In this document: positions 18,148-24,836 of the stretch, piece by piece
How the letters are laid out: each line of letters opens with the position of its first letter
How positions within the stretch are numbered: position 1 is the stretch's first letter
Virus record (IMG/VR): IMGVR_UViG_3300037069_001131
Coordinates: 1 to 25,575 of that record
Length of the DNA: 25,575 nucleotides
Source of the DNA: a virus
Strand: one strand, 5' to 3'
The notes under the pieces: model-generated
Told to the model about the DNA's origin: nothing
Database searches by the model: none
What the model saw: the letters and a program-made list of their open reading frames with translations, nothing else
Position numbers and translations under genes: made by a program

Positions 18148-18422
18148 GAAGGCACCTCGCAGGTGAAGCCGCGGCCGTCGTGGTGCTCCCAGTCGACGCC
18201 GATGGTCTCCCCGCAGTGCACGCACGGGTGCGGGATGACCCGCTGCCACGCGCCGTGCCCGGCCGCCAGGGAGTCGGGGTTGGCCGAGGTGGGCTTCTTC
18301 TTGCCGTTGGCGTCCCGGCACTCGTAGGACCCATCGGCCCACACCGTGATCCGCTTGCCCTGCGGGTGGGCGTAGGTGGCGACCACCTCGCGGCCCGCGT
18401 CGTTGAACTCGATCTCAGCCAT
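18144..18422 (-). CDS. Small protein of unknown function, possible zinc binder (92 aa)
   Basis: The N-terminal half forms a likely beta sheet (EIEFNDAGREVVATY, KRITVWADGSYECRD). The C-terminal half has PHPCVHCGETIGVDWEHHDG and a final CEV, giving C67, C70 and C88 with nearby His, compatible with a zinc site. The ATG at 18422 overlaps the end of the metallophosphoesterase gene by 8 bp and uses a GAGAGAGGG site within it. No family is recognised. Confidence 0.74.
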   Translation of the reverse strand: MAEIEFNDAGREVVATYAHPQGKRITVWADGSYECRDANGKKKPTSANPDSLAAGHGAWQRVIPHPCVHCGETIGVDWEHHDGRGFTCEVPS

Positions 18423-18945
18423 TCGTCGTGCCCTCTCTCGATCGTTGAAGTGTCTCGATGACGTCCTCCTCGGGGATGAGCCGCCGCCAGGCGTCCCATC
18501 CGATGTGCACCACGCCGGGCGCGGTGATCTTGACCGGCCGGTGCGTGTGCCCGTGCAGCAGCAGCTCACCGTCCCGAACGGCCCGCGGGCGGTGCTGCAG
18601 GGAGACCGAGCCGACCTGCGCGAGGTCGACCACCCCGAAGTCGGTACGCACCGTGGCGTAGCCCAGGTCGAGCCAGAACGCCGGGTCGGTGCTCACCTCG
18701 TCCTCCCAGTTGCCCATGACGAGGTGCTTGGTGCCGGGCCGGTCGGTCAGCCACATGCGGAACAGCTCGGGGTCGAGCCCGTTCACCATGTCGCCCAGGC
18801 ACCACACCTCGTCCTGCGCAGCCACCTTCGAGTCCCAGCGCGTGGCCAGCCAGTCGTCGTGGTTGGCCACGCTGGGTGAGCGCCGGCGCTTGGCGATCCA
18901 CTCGTCCCCCAGGTGCAGGTCCGAGGTGAACCACCGCCTGCTCAC
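18415..18945 (-). CDS. Calcineurin-like metallophosphoesterase
   Basis: This 176-residue protein belongs to the compact bacterial/phage metallophosphoesterase group. The metal ligands are visible: D9 and H11 (SDLHLGD), D52 (LGDMVNG), N79 (GNWED) and HGHTHRP (H131, H133, H135). In most relatives the GN motif is followed by His or Cys (GNHD/GNCD). Here it is Trp (W80), so the usual proton donor may be missing or replaced. The substrate is unknown, with phosphodiesters, nucleotides or DNA/RNA ends all possible. The start is GTG at 18945, coupled to the DUF932 gene by GTGA. Confidence 0.9.
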   Translation of the reverse strand: MSRRWFTSDLHLGDEWIAKRRRSPSVANHDDWLATRWDSKVAAQDEVWCLGDMVNGLDPELFRMWLTDRPGTKHLVMGNWEDEVSTDPAFWLDLGYATVRTDFGVVDLAQVGSVSLQHRPRAVRDGELLLHGHTHRPVKITAPGVVHIGWDAWRRLIPEEDVIETLQRSREGTTNG

Positions 18946-19946
18946 TGGGTGGCCACCAGCTGTGCGAGCTCCACCGCGTCGGCGGTGATCCGCGACCTAT
19001 CTAGGTACGCTCGCTTGAACCGGGTCTCCGCGGTGCGCGCCTTGCGGTAGTGGTTCAGGTACTCCACGCTGGCCTGCACCAGGCCGTAGGAGGTGAACCC
19101 GATCCCCTCGCAGGTGGGTCCGTCAAGGATGCCTCGCAGCTGGTTGCGCGCCGACTCGACGTTGCTCACCACACGCTGGGAGACGGTGTGCACCTGCGGC
19201 ATCGGGATGAACTGCTCGATGAACAGCTCGCGCTGCTCCTTGGTCACGTCCACCGTGCACAGGTGCTCGCTCATCAGCCGGAACGCCTGCACGCTCTCGC
19301 GCCAGCCGGCCAGTGCCGCCTTGGCCTCCTCGATACGCTCGTTGATGTTCTTGGAGTGGCGGAACACGAACTCCGTGCCCCGCACCGAGGCGTCGAGGTC
19401 GGCCATCTGGCAGGTGTTGTCGCAGACGATCTTGGTCATGGTCGCCTGCCCGCGGAACGAGCCGGTGCCGTCCTTGGAGTCCTGCAGCGCGTAGTACGGG
19501 ATGACCTCGGAGTGCGGGCCGGAGCCCTTGATCACGAGGGGCTCGGCCAGGCGCAGCAGCAGCCAGACCTTGCGGCCGCCGAACAGCGAGCCTCCGGTCT
19601 CGTACTTCACGCTGGCCTTGTCGACTCCCTCCAGCACCTCCGCGATGTCGTACATCGTGGAGTTCTTGACCACCTCAAGACTGGTCGGGTTGACGCTCAG
19701 CGTGGTGCCGTCGTCGCTGCGGACCACCGCCTGGAAGTCCTCGACCACCTCGTAGTGCTCCACGAGGGTGCCGTCCTCCGCGACCTGCGGCACCTTGCGG
19801 TAGACCGGCTCGGTGATCGGCTCCCACGGGTGGGCGATGGCCTGCGCCTCCTGCCTGGTCGGGTGATCGGGCAGCACCTCGCAGAGCCCGTGCCAGCCGG
19901 CGTCCCGAACGGCGAACACTCCGTCGCGCTGGGTGATCCCGTGCAT
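18942..19946 (-). CDS. DUF932 phage/plasmid-like protein
   Basis: This 334-residue protein matches the phage/plasmid DUF932 family: a long beta-rich N-terminal half (EPVYRKVPQVAEDGTL, EDFQAVVRSDDGTTLSV), then VWLLLRLAEPLVIKGS, then MTKIVCDNTCQMADL and a helical C-terminal half. The IVCDNTCQ segment is the family's recognisable core. The biochemical role is not settled. These proteins are common in phages and plasmids near recombination genes, as here. The ATG at 19946 overlaps the upstream stop (TGATG). A longer reading upstream in this frame lies on the neighbour and is rejected. Confidence 0.85.
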   Translation of the reverse strand: MHGITQRDGVFAVRDAGWHGLCEVLPDHPTRQEAQAIAHPWEPITEPVYRKVPQVAEDGTLVEHYEVVEDFQAVVRSDDGTTLSVNPTSLEVVKNSTMYDIAEVLEGVDKASVKYETGGSLFGGRKVWLLLRLAEPLVIKGSGPHSEVIPYYALQDSKDGTGSFRGQATMTKIVCDNTCQMADLDASVRGTEFVFRHSKNINERIEEAKAALAGWRESVQAFRLMSEHLCTVDVTKEQRELFIEQFIPMPQVHTVSQRVVSNVESARNQLRGILDGPTCEGIGFTSYGLVQASVEYLNHYRKARTAETRFKRAYLDRSRITADAVELAQLVATQ

Positions 19947-20167
19947 CAGGCGTCCGCCTTCCGGGCGTAGTTGTAGTTCTCGATGTCGAAGGGCCCGATG
20001 GGCGTGGGCGTGGACACGTCCAGCCACACCGAGTCGGTAGCCCGGTCCACGCGAGCAACACGTCGCGTGTCGAGCTGGCCGCCCTTGTGGGTGGCGAAGT
20101 CGCCCTCCTGGACCTCGGAGGCGGCGATGTTCTTCACCCCGTACTTGCTGGTCACCTTGTTCGTCAT
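19946..20167 (-). CDS. Small beta-rich protein of unknown function (73 aa)
   Basis: The sequence, with KYGVKNIAASEVQEGDFATH followed by RRVARVDRATDSVWLDV, reads as a short beta-barrel-like protein. It ends in an aromatic segment, FDIENYNYARKADA. There are no cysteines. No family is recognised. The ATG at 20167 overlaps the nuclease gene's stop as ATGA and the stop shares a base with the DUF932 start, so it is firmly embedded between two recognisable phage genes. Confidence 0.74.
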   Translation of the reverse strand: MTNKVTSKYGVKNIAASEVQEGDFATHKGGQLDTRRVARVDRATDSVWLDVSTPTPIGPFDIENYNYARKADA

Positions 20168-20511
20168 GCCTGCTGTCCTGCTCTCTCTCGGTGTTCCAAC
20201 CCTCGCGCGATCACGTCGAGGGCTTCCTTCGCGGACAGCACGACAGCGGAGATGCCGCCTGCCCGGTTGATACGCATGATCTGCACCCGCTGCTGAGCGG
20301 TGGCCTTGGCCTTGGCCACGTCCTCGCTCTCGCCGGGGCGCTGGAACTTGACCTCCAGCGCCACCATGTAGCCGTTGATGCAGAACATGAGGTCGGGAAC
20401 CCCTGCCATCTGGTAGGGGCTCCCGACCACCTTGAACGCCCACGAGTCCGGGTACGCCTTGGCCACCGCCTTGAAGATCGCGTTGACCACCCCGGCCTCG
20501 TTGCTGGGCAT
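20164..20511 (-). CDS. VRR-NUC-like endonuclease
   Basis: This 115-residue protein has the PD-(D/E)xK layout of VRR-NUC nucleases. E5 lies in the first helix, GVPD (37-40) provides D40, and ALEVKF (51-56) provides E53 and K55. The later AQQRVQIMRINRAGG matches the family's Q-motif helix and final strand. Such small phage enzymes may cut branched DNA such as Holliday junctions, sometimes with a partner helicase. Here it is near the Sak4/SSB genes. The ATG lies 2 bp after the coiled-coil gene stop and the stop overlaps the next gene (ATGA). Confidence 0.85.
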   Translation of the reverse strand: MPSNEAGVVNAIFKAVAKAYPDSWAFKVVGSPYQMAGVPDLMFCINGYMVALEVKFQRPGESEDVAKAKATAQQRVQIMRINRAGGISAVVLSAKEALDVIARGLEHRERAGQQA

Positions 20512-20513
20512 GC

Positions 20514-20852
20514 TCAGTCCTGCGGGAGGTCCTGCGTGGCCGCCTGGTCACGCGGGTCGGGGAAGGTGCTGGCCACCGCGCTCTCCACGTCCGGCTTCTC
20601 CAGCGCCGGGTGCTGCGCGAGATAGCGGACCTCCTTGGCCAGGTGCTCGGTCTCGGCGTGGGCCTTCTCCAGCTCGGCCTTGAGGCGGTCGCGCTTGGCG
20701 ACCTTGGCCTCGAAGCGGGCCACCGCGCCTTCGAGCTTGGCCTTGGCGATCTGCGCGGGTGTGCGCCGCTCGCGGGGAGCCGGTGGGGCGCCGGCTGCCG
20801 TCGTGTCCTCGACGGGCTCCGTGGTGATCGTGATGCCCTTTGCGGTAGGCAT
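20514..20852 (-). CDS. Coiled-coil protein of unknown function (112 aa)
   Basis: After an Ala/Pro-rich, probably disordered N-terminus (about 30 residues), residues 35-80 form one long heptad-like helix (for example KLEGAVARFEAKVAKRDRL then KAELEKAHAETEHLAKEV), a likely coiled coil that would make dimers. The C-terminus is acidic and polar. It has a good AAAGGA ribosome binding site before the ATG at 20852 and starts a sub-unit after the 20895-20929 hairpin. A scaffold or adaptor for the nuclease just downstream is a guess. Confidence 0.75.
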   Translation of the reverse strand: MPTAKGITITTEPVEDTTAAGAPPAPRERRTPAQIAKAKLEGAVARFEAKVAKRDRLKAELEKAHAETEHLAKEVRYLAQHPALEKPDVESAVASTFPDPRDQAATQDLPQD

Positions 20853-20894
20853 GTGGGTCCTTTCAGATGAGTGTCATGTGAAGCTCAGTGTTGC

Positions 20895-20929
20895 TCCGGG
20901 CGGGCCGGGGTCGAGGCGACCCGCCCGGA
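20895..20929 (-). terminator. Hairpin after the single-strand-binding gene
   Basis: TCCGGGCGGG (20895-20904) pairs perfectly with CCCGCCCGGA (20920-20929), and the loop can itself form a GGTCG/CGACC stem. It lies in the 163-bp gap between the DUF669-like gene (stop 21016) and the coiled-coil gene. A second, weaker stem lies at about 20944-20981. There is no gene in this gap. It would partly separate the recombination genes from those downstream. Confidence 0.65.
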
Positions 20930-21015
20930 ACGTTGGGGTGAGGGCGGAGATACCCGGACAGCCAGACTCGCCTGTCTCCGCTTTGCACCGGCTGGTCCCG
21001 GCCTCACGTTGGGCG

Positions 21016-21546
21016 TCAGCCCAGGTTGACCTGCTCCAGGTCCACCTCGTCGGCGTCCATGCCGTGCATCTCGCGGGCCACCTCGTCCTCCGGCTCGTCA
21101 CCGATCGGGTCGAGACCGCCGAAGTCGTCGTCGCCCTCCTCAGCGGCCTTGGCCGACTCGGACTTGGTGATGCGGACGTAGCCGCGCACCTCGGACTTGA
21201 CCCGGCCGTTGTACGGGTCGCCGTCCTCGACGTCGATCTCGAGCTGCTTGCCGAGCCACTGGCGCAGGTTGACCCGCAGCCGCTTCTTGGGCGTGGGCAG
21301 GCCGATGCCCTGCATGAACCCGACCGTGCGGAACAGGGCCTTCTCGGTCTGGGTGAGACGGTCGATGATGATCGCGCCGTCGTACTCGCCGCCGACCACG
21401 CGGAACCACACGTTGATCATGTCGTTGCCCGCGTTGCTCTTGTCGAGCTCCACGTCATCGACGACCACGCGGTAGCGGCCAGGCGCAACGCGCTGGCCCA
21501 CACGGTCCTTGTAGTTGGACAGGTCAATGTTGAGCTCGTCAGCCAT
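21016..21546 (-). CDS. DUF669-like single-strand DNA-binding protein
   Basis: This 176-residue protein has an OB-fold-like core (GRYRVVVDDVELDKSNAG, NVWFRVVGGEYDGAIII, LEIDVEDGDPYNGRV) followed by a long acidic tail (from about 135, EEGDDDFGGLDPIGDEPEDE). A core plus acidic tail is typical of single-strand-binding proteins, where the tail recruits partners. The gene lies next to a Sak4-like ATPase, the usual partner in phage single-strand annealing or RecA-like recombination. The start has an AAGGAG site. It would protect ssDNA during replication or recombination. Confidence 0.82.
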   Translation of the reverse strand: MADELNIDLSNYKDRVGQRVAPGRYRVVVDDVELDKSNAGNDMINVWFRVVGGEYDGAIIIDRLTQTEKALFRTVGFMQGIGLPTPKKRLRVNLRQWLGKQLEIDVEDGDPYNGRVKSEVRGYVRITKSESAKAAEEGDDDFGGLDPIGDEPEDEVAREMHGMDADEVDLEQVNLG

Positions 21547-21565
21547 TTTGGCTGGCTCCTTCTCT

Positions 21566-22450
21566 CTAGTTGGAAGCCGCGGCGGGCGCCGCAGCCTTCT
21601 TGGTGGTGGCGGTGGCAGGTGCCTGCGCACCGCCGATGCCCAGCACCCTCGACAGCTGCCCGAGGGAGGTGGGACTCCTGCGCCCGAGAATGGGCGGGAT
21701 CTTGCCGCGCAGCTGGTACGGCAGGCGGGCCTTGGTGCGGTAGCCCATGTGCGAGCCGAAGCGCACGATGTGGTTGGCCGGTGAGAGAGTGTCGTCTCCC
21801 ATCGCGTCCGGGTTCTCCTCGAAGTCCGTGTAGACGATGTAGTCGGGCGCGGCGAGCACGATGCTCAGTGCGCCCTTCTGCACGTCGGGGACCCTCGTGG
21901 TGAAGCCGGTGTTCTCGTCCTCGGTGATCTTGGTCTGCGCCGTCATCACGACGTGCATGGGCTTGTCGCGCTGGGCGTCGGCCAGGCCGAACCAGAACGT
22001 CGCGGTGTCGGTCATCACGTCCAGGCTCTGGCCCCACGTCCTGATGTCAGCCGGCGCGGTGCCGGTCTTGATCTCGCGCACGGCGGTCTCGTCGTGCCCG
22101 AGCAGGAAGCGCATGGTCATCTTCTGCACCGAGGTCATCGAGTCGATCACCACGGCGGCGTAGTCGTGGTTGCCCGAGTTGAGGTACCAGAACAGGTCGT
22201 CGAACGCCGTGATCGACGGCGGCCGGACGATCTTGATGTTCTTGGCCCACGGTGCGCCTCGGAAGGAGCGGGTGCCCTTCTCGCCCGTGAAGTCGATGAA
22301 CAGGGTCTTGCCGCACTCCGCGATGGTCGAGGCCAGCACGGTCTTGCCGCTTCCCTGCGGGCCGTGGATCAGCCAGCGTCCCGCGTCGTCCTTCTGCTCG
22401 TCGCTGCCGGTGGCCGTCAGGCCCGCGGGCAGTGAGGTGGTGGTGGTCAT
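21566..22450 (-). CDS. Sak4-like RecA-fold ATPase (single-strand annealing recombinase)
   Basis: This 294-residue ATPase has Walker A GPQGSGKT (30-37) and Walker B AAVVIDS (98-104). Later motifs include HVVMTAQTKI and a conserved VPDVQKGAL segment. The size and order match phage Sak4/AAA_24 proteins, which promote single-strand annealing together with an SSB. The SSB gene follows 20 bp downstream. The C-terminus is Ala/Thr/Lys-rich and low complexity (APATATTKKAAAPAAA). The start is ATG at 22450. It probably acts in recombination-dependent replication or repair. Confidence 0.88.
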   Translation of the reverse strand: MTTTTSLPAGLTATGSDEQKDDAGRWLIHGPQGSGKTVLASTIAECGKTLFIDFTGEKGTRSFRGAPWAKNIKIVRPPSITAFDDLFWYLNSGNHDYAAVVIDSMTSVQKMTMRFLLGHDETAVREIKTGTAPADIRTWGQSLDVMTDTATFWFGLADAQRDKPMHVVMTAQTKITEDENTGFTTRVPDVQKGALSIVLAAPDYIVYTDFEENPDAMGDDTLSPANHIVRFGSHMGYRTKARLPYQLRGKIPPILGRRSPTSLGQLSRVLGIGGAQAPATATTKKAAAPAAASN

Positions 22451-22454
22451 GCAG

Positions 22455-22811
22455 TCAGTTCCCTTCGATGAACAGCAGGTGGATGAGGTTGGAGATGTGG
22501 CCCGCCTCGGGCGTGCCCTTGAACTGCGCGGCCAGGCCGTACAGGTTGATCGGCTGGTGACCGGACATGCTGGCCAGGAACAGCCACAGGCCCTTCTCGC
22601 CGGTCGACCAGGCCGCGACCGGCAGCGGGCCGGGCACGTACTCGATCATCGAGCGCCCGACGCCGAACATGCCGTCGCGCTCTCGGCGGATGACGTGCTC
22701 CCCGAGGCTCGTGTCGGCCAGCAGGTCTCGGACCGCCAGCTCCAACACGCCGCTCTCGAAGGTGACCGCTGGGATGTTGTCCGCGTCGTGGACCGTCACC
22801 GTCCTCAGCAC
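22455..22811 (-). CDS. Protein of unknown function upstream of the Sak4-like gene (118 aa)
   Basis: The protein begins TVTVHDADNIPAVTFESGVLE and has segments DGMFGVGRSMIEYVPGPL and GEKGLWLFLASMSGHQP, with a helical C-terminus. I recognise no named family. The start is uncertain. GTG at 22811 overlaps the stop of the 59-aa gene and has AAGGCGG upstream, so I prefer it to the GTG at 22844. It ends 4 bp before the Sak4 start, so a role in recombination is suggested only by position. Confidence 0.7.
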   Translation of the reverse strand: MLRTVTVHDADNIPAVTFESGVLELAVRDLLADTSLGEHVIRRERDGMFGVGRSMIEYVPGPLPVAAWSTGEKGLWLFLASMSGHQPINLYGLAAQFKGTPEAGHISNLIHLLFIEGN

Positions 22812-22984
22812 GTCGGTACCGCCTTGGCCCAGCGCGGCCCCCACGCCTTGACCGAGGGGCCGAAGCCGCCTCGTCTCAGCCAGGTCTCCATGTCCTCGAA
22901 GTACCAGCGCAGCAGGCGCTTGTCGTCAGCGTCCCTGCCCTTGATGAGGTCTCTCACCTCTGCCAACCACTTATCGGGGTCCAT
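22805..22984 (-). CDS. Small helical protein, first gene after promoter P4 (59 aa)
   Basis: A 59-residue frame beginning MDPDKWLAEVRDLIKGRDAD and continuing LLRWYFEDMETWLRRGGFGP is strongly helical and basic near the end. It has a purine-rich GAGAGAAAAGAGA ribosome binding site and the usual short overlap with the next gene. It is the first gene after P4, about 50 nt from the predicted start. There is no recognised family. The good start signals and overlap make it credible despite its size. Confidence 0.72.
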   Translation of the reverse strand: MDPDKWLAEVRDLIKGRDADDKRLLRWYFEDMETWLRRGGFGPSVKAWGPRWAKAVPTC

Positions 22985-23033
22985 CGGTTCTCTTTTCTCT
23001 CGTCATTTTCATGCTCGCCTACAGCCGCGAGCG

Positions 23034-23049
23034 TGGGACAAGCGTACCA
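23034..23049 (-). promoter_or_regulatory. Promoter P4, extended -10 (TGGTACGCT)
   Basis: The minus strand reads CTGCG-TGG-TACGCT (-10 at 23041-23046), sharing CTGCGTGGTAC with P3. Upstream elements CACCACAGG and ACAGTCCTC are shared with P2. The predicted start is near 23034, 50 nt before the ATG at 22984. There is no CRP-like palindrome nearby. Confidence 0.55.
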
Positions 23050-23095
23050 CGCAGACCGCATCTACTGAGGACTGTTCGTACCTGTGGTGGAAAGA

Positions 23096-23296
23096 TCAAC
23101 TGCCGGTGAGAGAGCGGGCGACGCCGACCGTGAACGTCGCCTCGTCCTCATCCGGACGCCACGCAGCACCACGCCGCACACCGCCGTTGACCTGCTCAAC
23201 ACCGACCCGTGTGCCCGAGGCGTCGGTGACCACCGCCGCCGTCATCGCGCGCCGTGCTCGCCGGTTGACCACACCGAGGGCGATGATCCGCTTCAC
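23096..23296 (-). CDS. Small basic protein of unknown function (66 aa)
   Basis: The 66 residues begin MKRIIALGVVNRRARRAMTA and continue with beta-like VGVEQVNGGVRRGA and TFTVGVARSLTGS. Arg-rich and probably nucleic-acid-compatible, but with no recognisable motif. The start is GTG at 23296, overlapping the stop of the nuclease gene as GTGA. P4 lies just downstream, so it is the last gene of the previous unit. There is moderate doubt because it is short and rests only on overlap. Confidence 0.6.
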   Translation of the reverse strand: MKRIIALGVVNRRARRAMTAAVVTDASGTRVGVEQVNGGVRRGAAWRPDEDEATFTVGVARSLTGS

Positions 23297-24609
23297 TGGC
23301 GCACCTCCAGCCGGAAGTCGGCCAGGTCGTACTCGCCGTCACTGCCGCCGATGAGCTGAGCCCGGCACAGGCCGGCGAAGTCGCACCACCGGCAGTTGCT
23401 GCTCAGGTTCCGAGCCGCCTCGCCGCTGACCTCTCCACGGTTGCGGGAGTTCACCATGTCCACGCTGGTGTCCACCGCGGCCCGCAGATGGGACTTCACG
23501 ATGTTGGAGTTCAGCGGTGAGCGGGTGCGCTGGAACCAGATGGAGCGGGCCACCGGCGAGCTCAGCCGCTCGATGATCGACTCCTCGGGCTGATAGATCC
23601 CGCCCTCCTTGAACCGGCGCGCGGGCACCGGCTCACCAGCCTCCTTGGCGGCTGCCTCCGCGTCCTTCTCGGCCTTGGTCTGCGGCAGCATCGCTCCCTG
23701 CCAGGGCAGCCCGTTACCGTCCGGCCCGCTGGCCCACTCGAGGTAGGTGCGCAGGTCCGAGGCTGAGATGGTCGGCTCGCCCAGCCGGGTGGCCAGCTTC
23801 CCCGAGGTGGTCAGCTGCGGAGGCCGCGGGGCCACCGAGCACACCCGGTCATATGCCGTGGCGCGGATAGGGCCCAGGCCCCACTTCGCCACGTCAGGTG
23901 CCGCGCCCCAGGCATAGAGCTGCAGCTGGCTGTCCATCATGTCGTCGACGGTGGTCTGCGTGCTCAGGGACTTGTGCGCCTTGTGGTCACGAGCGACCAC
24001 GAGGTTGCGACGCACGTCCTGGAACACTTCGTCGATGTAGCCCACGAGCACCGTGTCCGGGTCGAGGACGTTCCCGTTCTTGTCGGCGGGCAGCGAGGGC
24101 AGCACCCGGCGCCAGGCCATCTCGAAGGCCAGCGGCCGCTCGTGCTCGATGTCGTCGGCCCACATCTTGGCCCACTCCTCGTCCACGTAGCGCAGGCCGG
24201 TGTGCAGGTCCTCCCAACCCAGCCGCTCCTTCCACACGTCCTGCACCCGCGGGGTCAGCGCGTCGTACCACTCGATCGCTGCCCCGAAAATGGCGCTGCG
24301 CGGAGCATCGGCCTTGACCGATATCTCCGGCCCGCCGTCGACCGTGCGGATGGTCTTGGGCGTCCACTGCAGGCTCTCGTGCTTGCGGCCCCGCACGAGG
24401 GAGTCCGCCGCTCGCAGCGCGTGCCACCACAGCCCGAACTCGAGCTCGACCCGCACGTCCTCCGGGTCCACCTTCGAGAGCCGCTTGACGCTGCTGTAGA
24501 ACCACCGCTGAGGGCACGCCCGGTGCGAGGTGAGCTGGCTGTACGAAGCCCAGTGCTCGGTCGTGCGCTCGCCCTCCTTGACCTCCGGCTGTGCCGGTGC
24601 GGGGCTCAT
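23293..24609 (-). CDS. RecB/Cas4-like PD-(D/E)xK exonuclease with 4Fe-4S site
   Basis: This 438-residue protein fits the phage RecB/Cas4 nuclease family. YSQLTSHRACPQRW (23-36) gives C32, GLWWHA (59-64) has the motif I His, and VGYIDEV (189-195) has D193. VVARDHK (204-210) has D208 and K210. MMDSQLQLYAW (224-234) is the QxxxY motif. The C-terminal NCRWCDFAGLC has C406, C409 and C415, which with C32 would hold an iron-sulfur cluster as in Cas4/AddB. It is longer than Cas4, with an insertion of about 80 residues. Expected activity is exonuclease for recombination or end processing. The ATG at 24609 overlaps the upstream gene (ATGA). Confidence 0.9.
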   Translation of the reverse strand: MSPAPAQPEVKEGERTTEHWASYSQLTSHRACPQRWFYSSVKRLSKVDPEDVRVELEFGLWWHALRAADSLVRGRKHESLQWTPKTIRTVDGGPEISVKADAPRSAIFGAAIEWYDALTPRVQDVWKERLGWEDLHTGLRYVDEEWAKMWADDIEHERPLAFEMAWRRVLPSLPADKNGNVLDPDTVLVGYIDEVFQDVRRNLVVARDHKAHKSLSTQTTVDDMMDSQLQLYAWGAAPDVAKWGLGPIRATAYDRVCSVAPRPPQLTTSGKLATRLGEPTISASDLRTYLEWASGPDGNGLPWQGAMLPQTKAEKDAEAAAKEAGEPVPARRFKEGGIYQPEESIIERLSSPVARSIWFQRTRSPLNSNIVKSHLRAAVDTSVDMVNSRNRGEVSGEAARNLSSNCRWCDFAGLCRAQLIGGSDGEYDLADFRLEVRQ

Positions 24610-24836
24610 GCCTTGCCCGCCCAGCGCGAGGGCGCGGTGACCGGGCGCGGGCCGGGGTTCTTGATCCCCATCATCGCATTCCAGCCCGCCCAGCACTTGT
24701 CCAGCGTGGCCTCGCTGACGCCCGGCCAGGTCGAGTGGACCGGCACGGTCGCAGGCTGCCACCACCGCTGCCACCACGGGCGGGCGTCGGCGGGCAGGAT
24801 CTGCTTGCACAGGATGCACCGCTTGGGCTCAGCCAT
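24606..24836 (-). CDS. Small protein with Cys pair (76 aa)
   Basis: The protein starts MAEPKRCILCKQILPADARP, a C-x2-C knuckle, followed by a Trp-rich segment (WWQRWWQPATVPVHSTWPG). The later DKCWAGW may provide a third ligand. The C-terminus is basic. No family is recognised. A half zinc ribbon plus a Trp-rich surface suggests a protein- or DNA-contact role. The ATG at 24836 overlaps the upstream gene by 8 bp, and the stop overlaps the nuclease start (ATGA), so they are likely co-translated. Confidence 0.75.
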   Translation of the reverse strand: MAEPKRCILCKQILPADARPWWQRWWQPATVPVHSTWPGVSEATLDKCWAGWNAMMGIKNPGPRPVTAPSRWAGKA

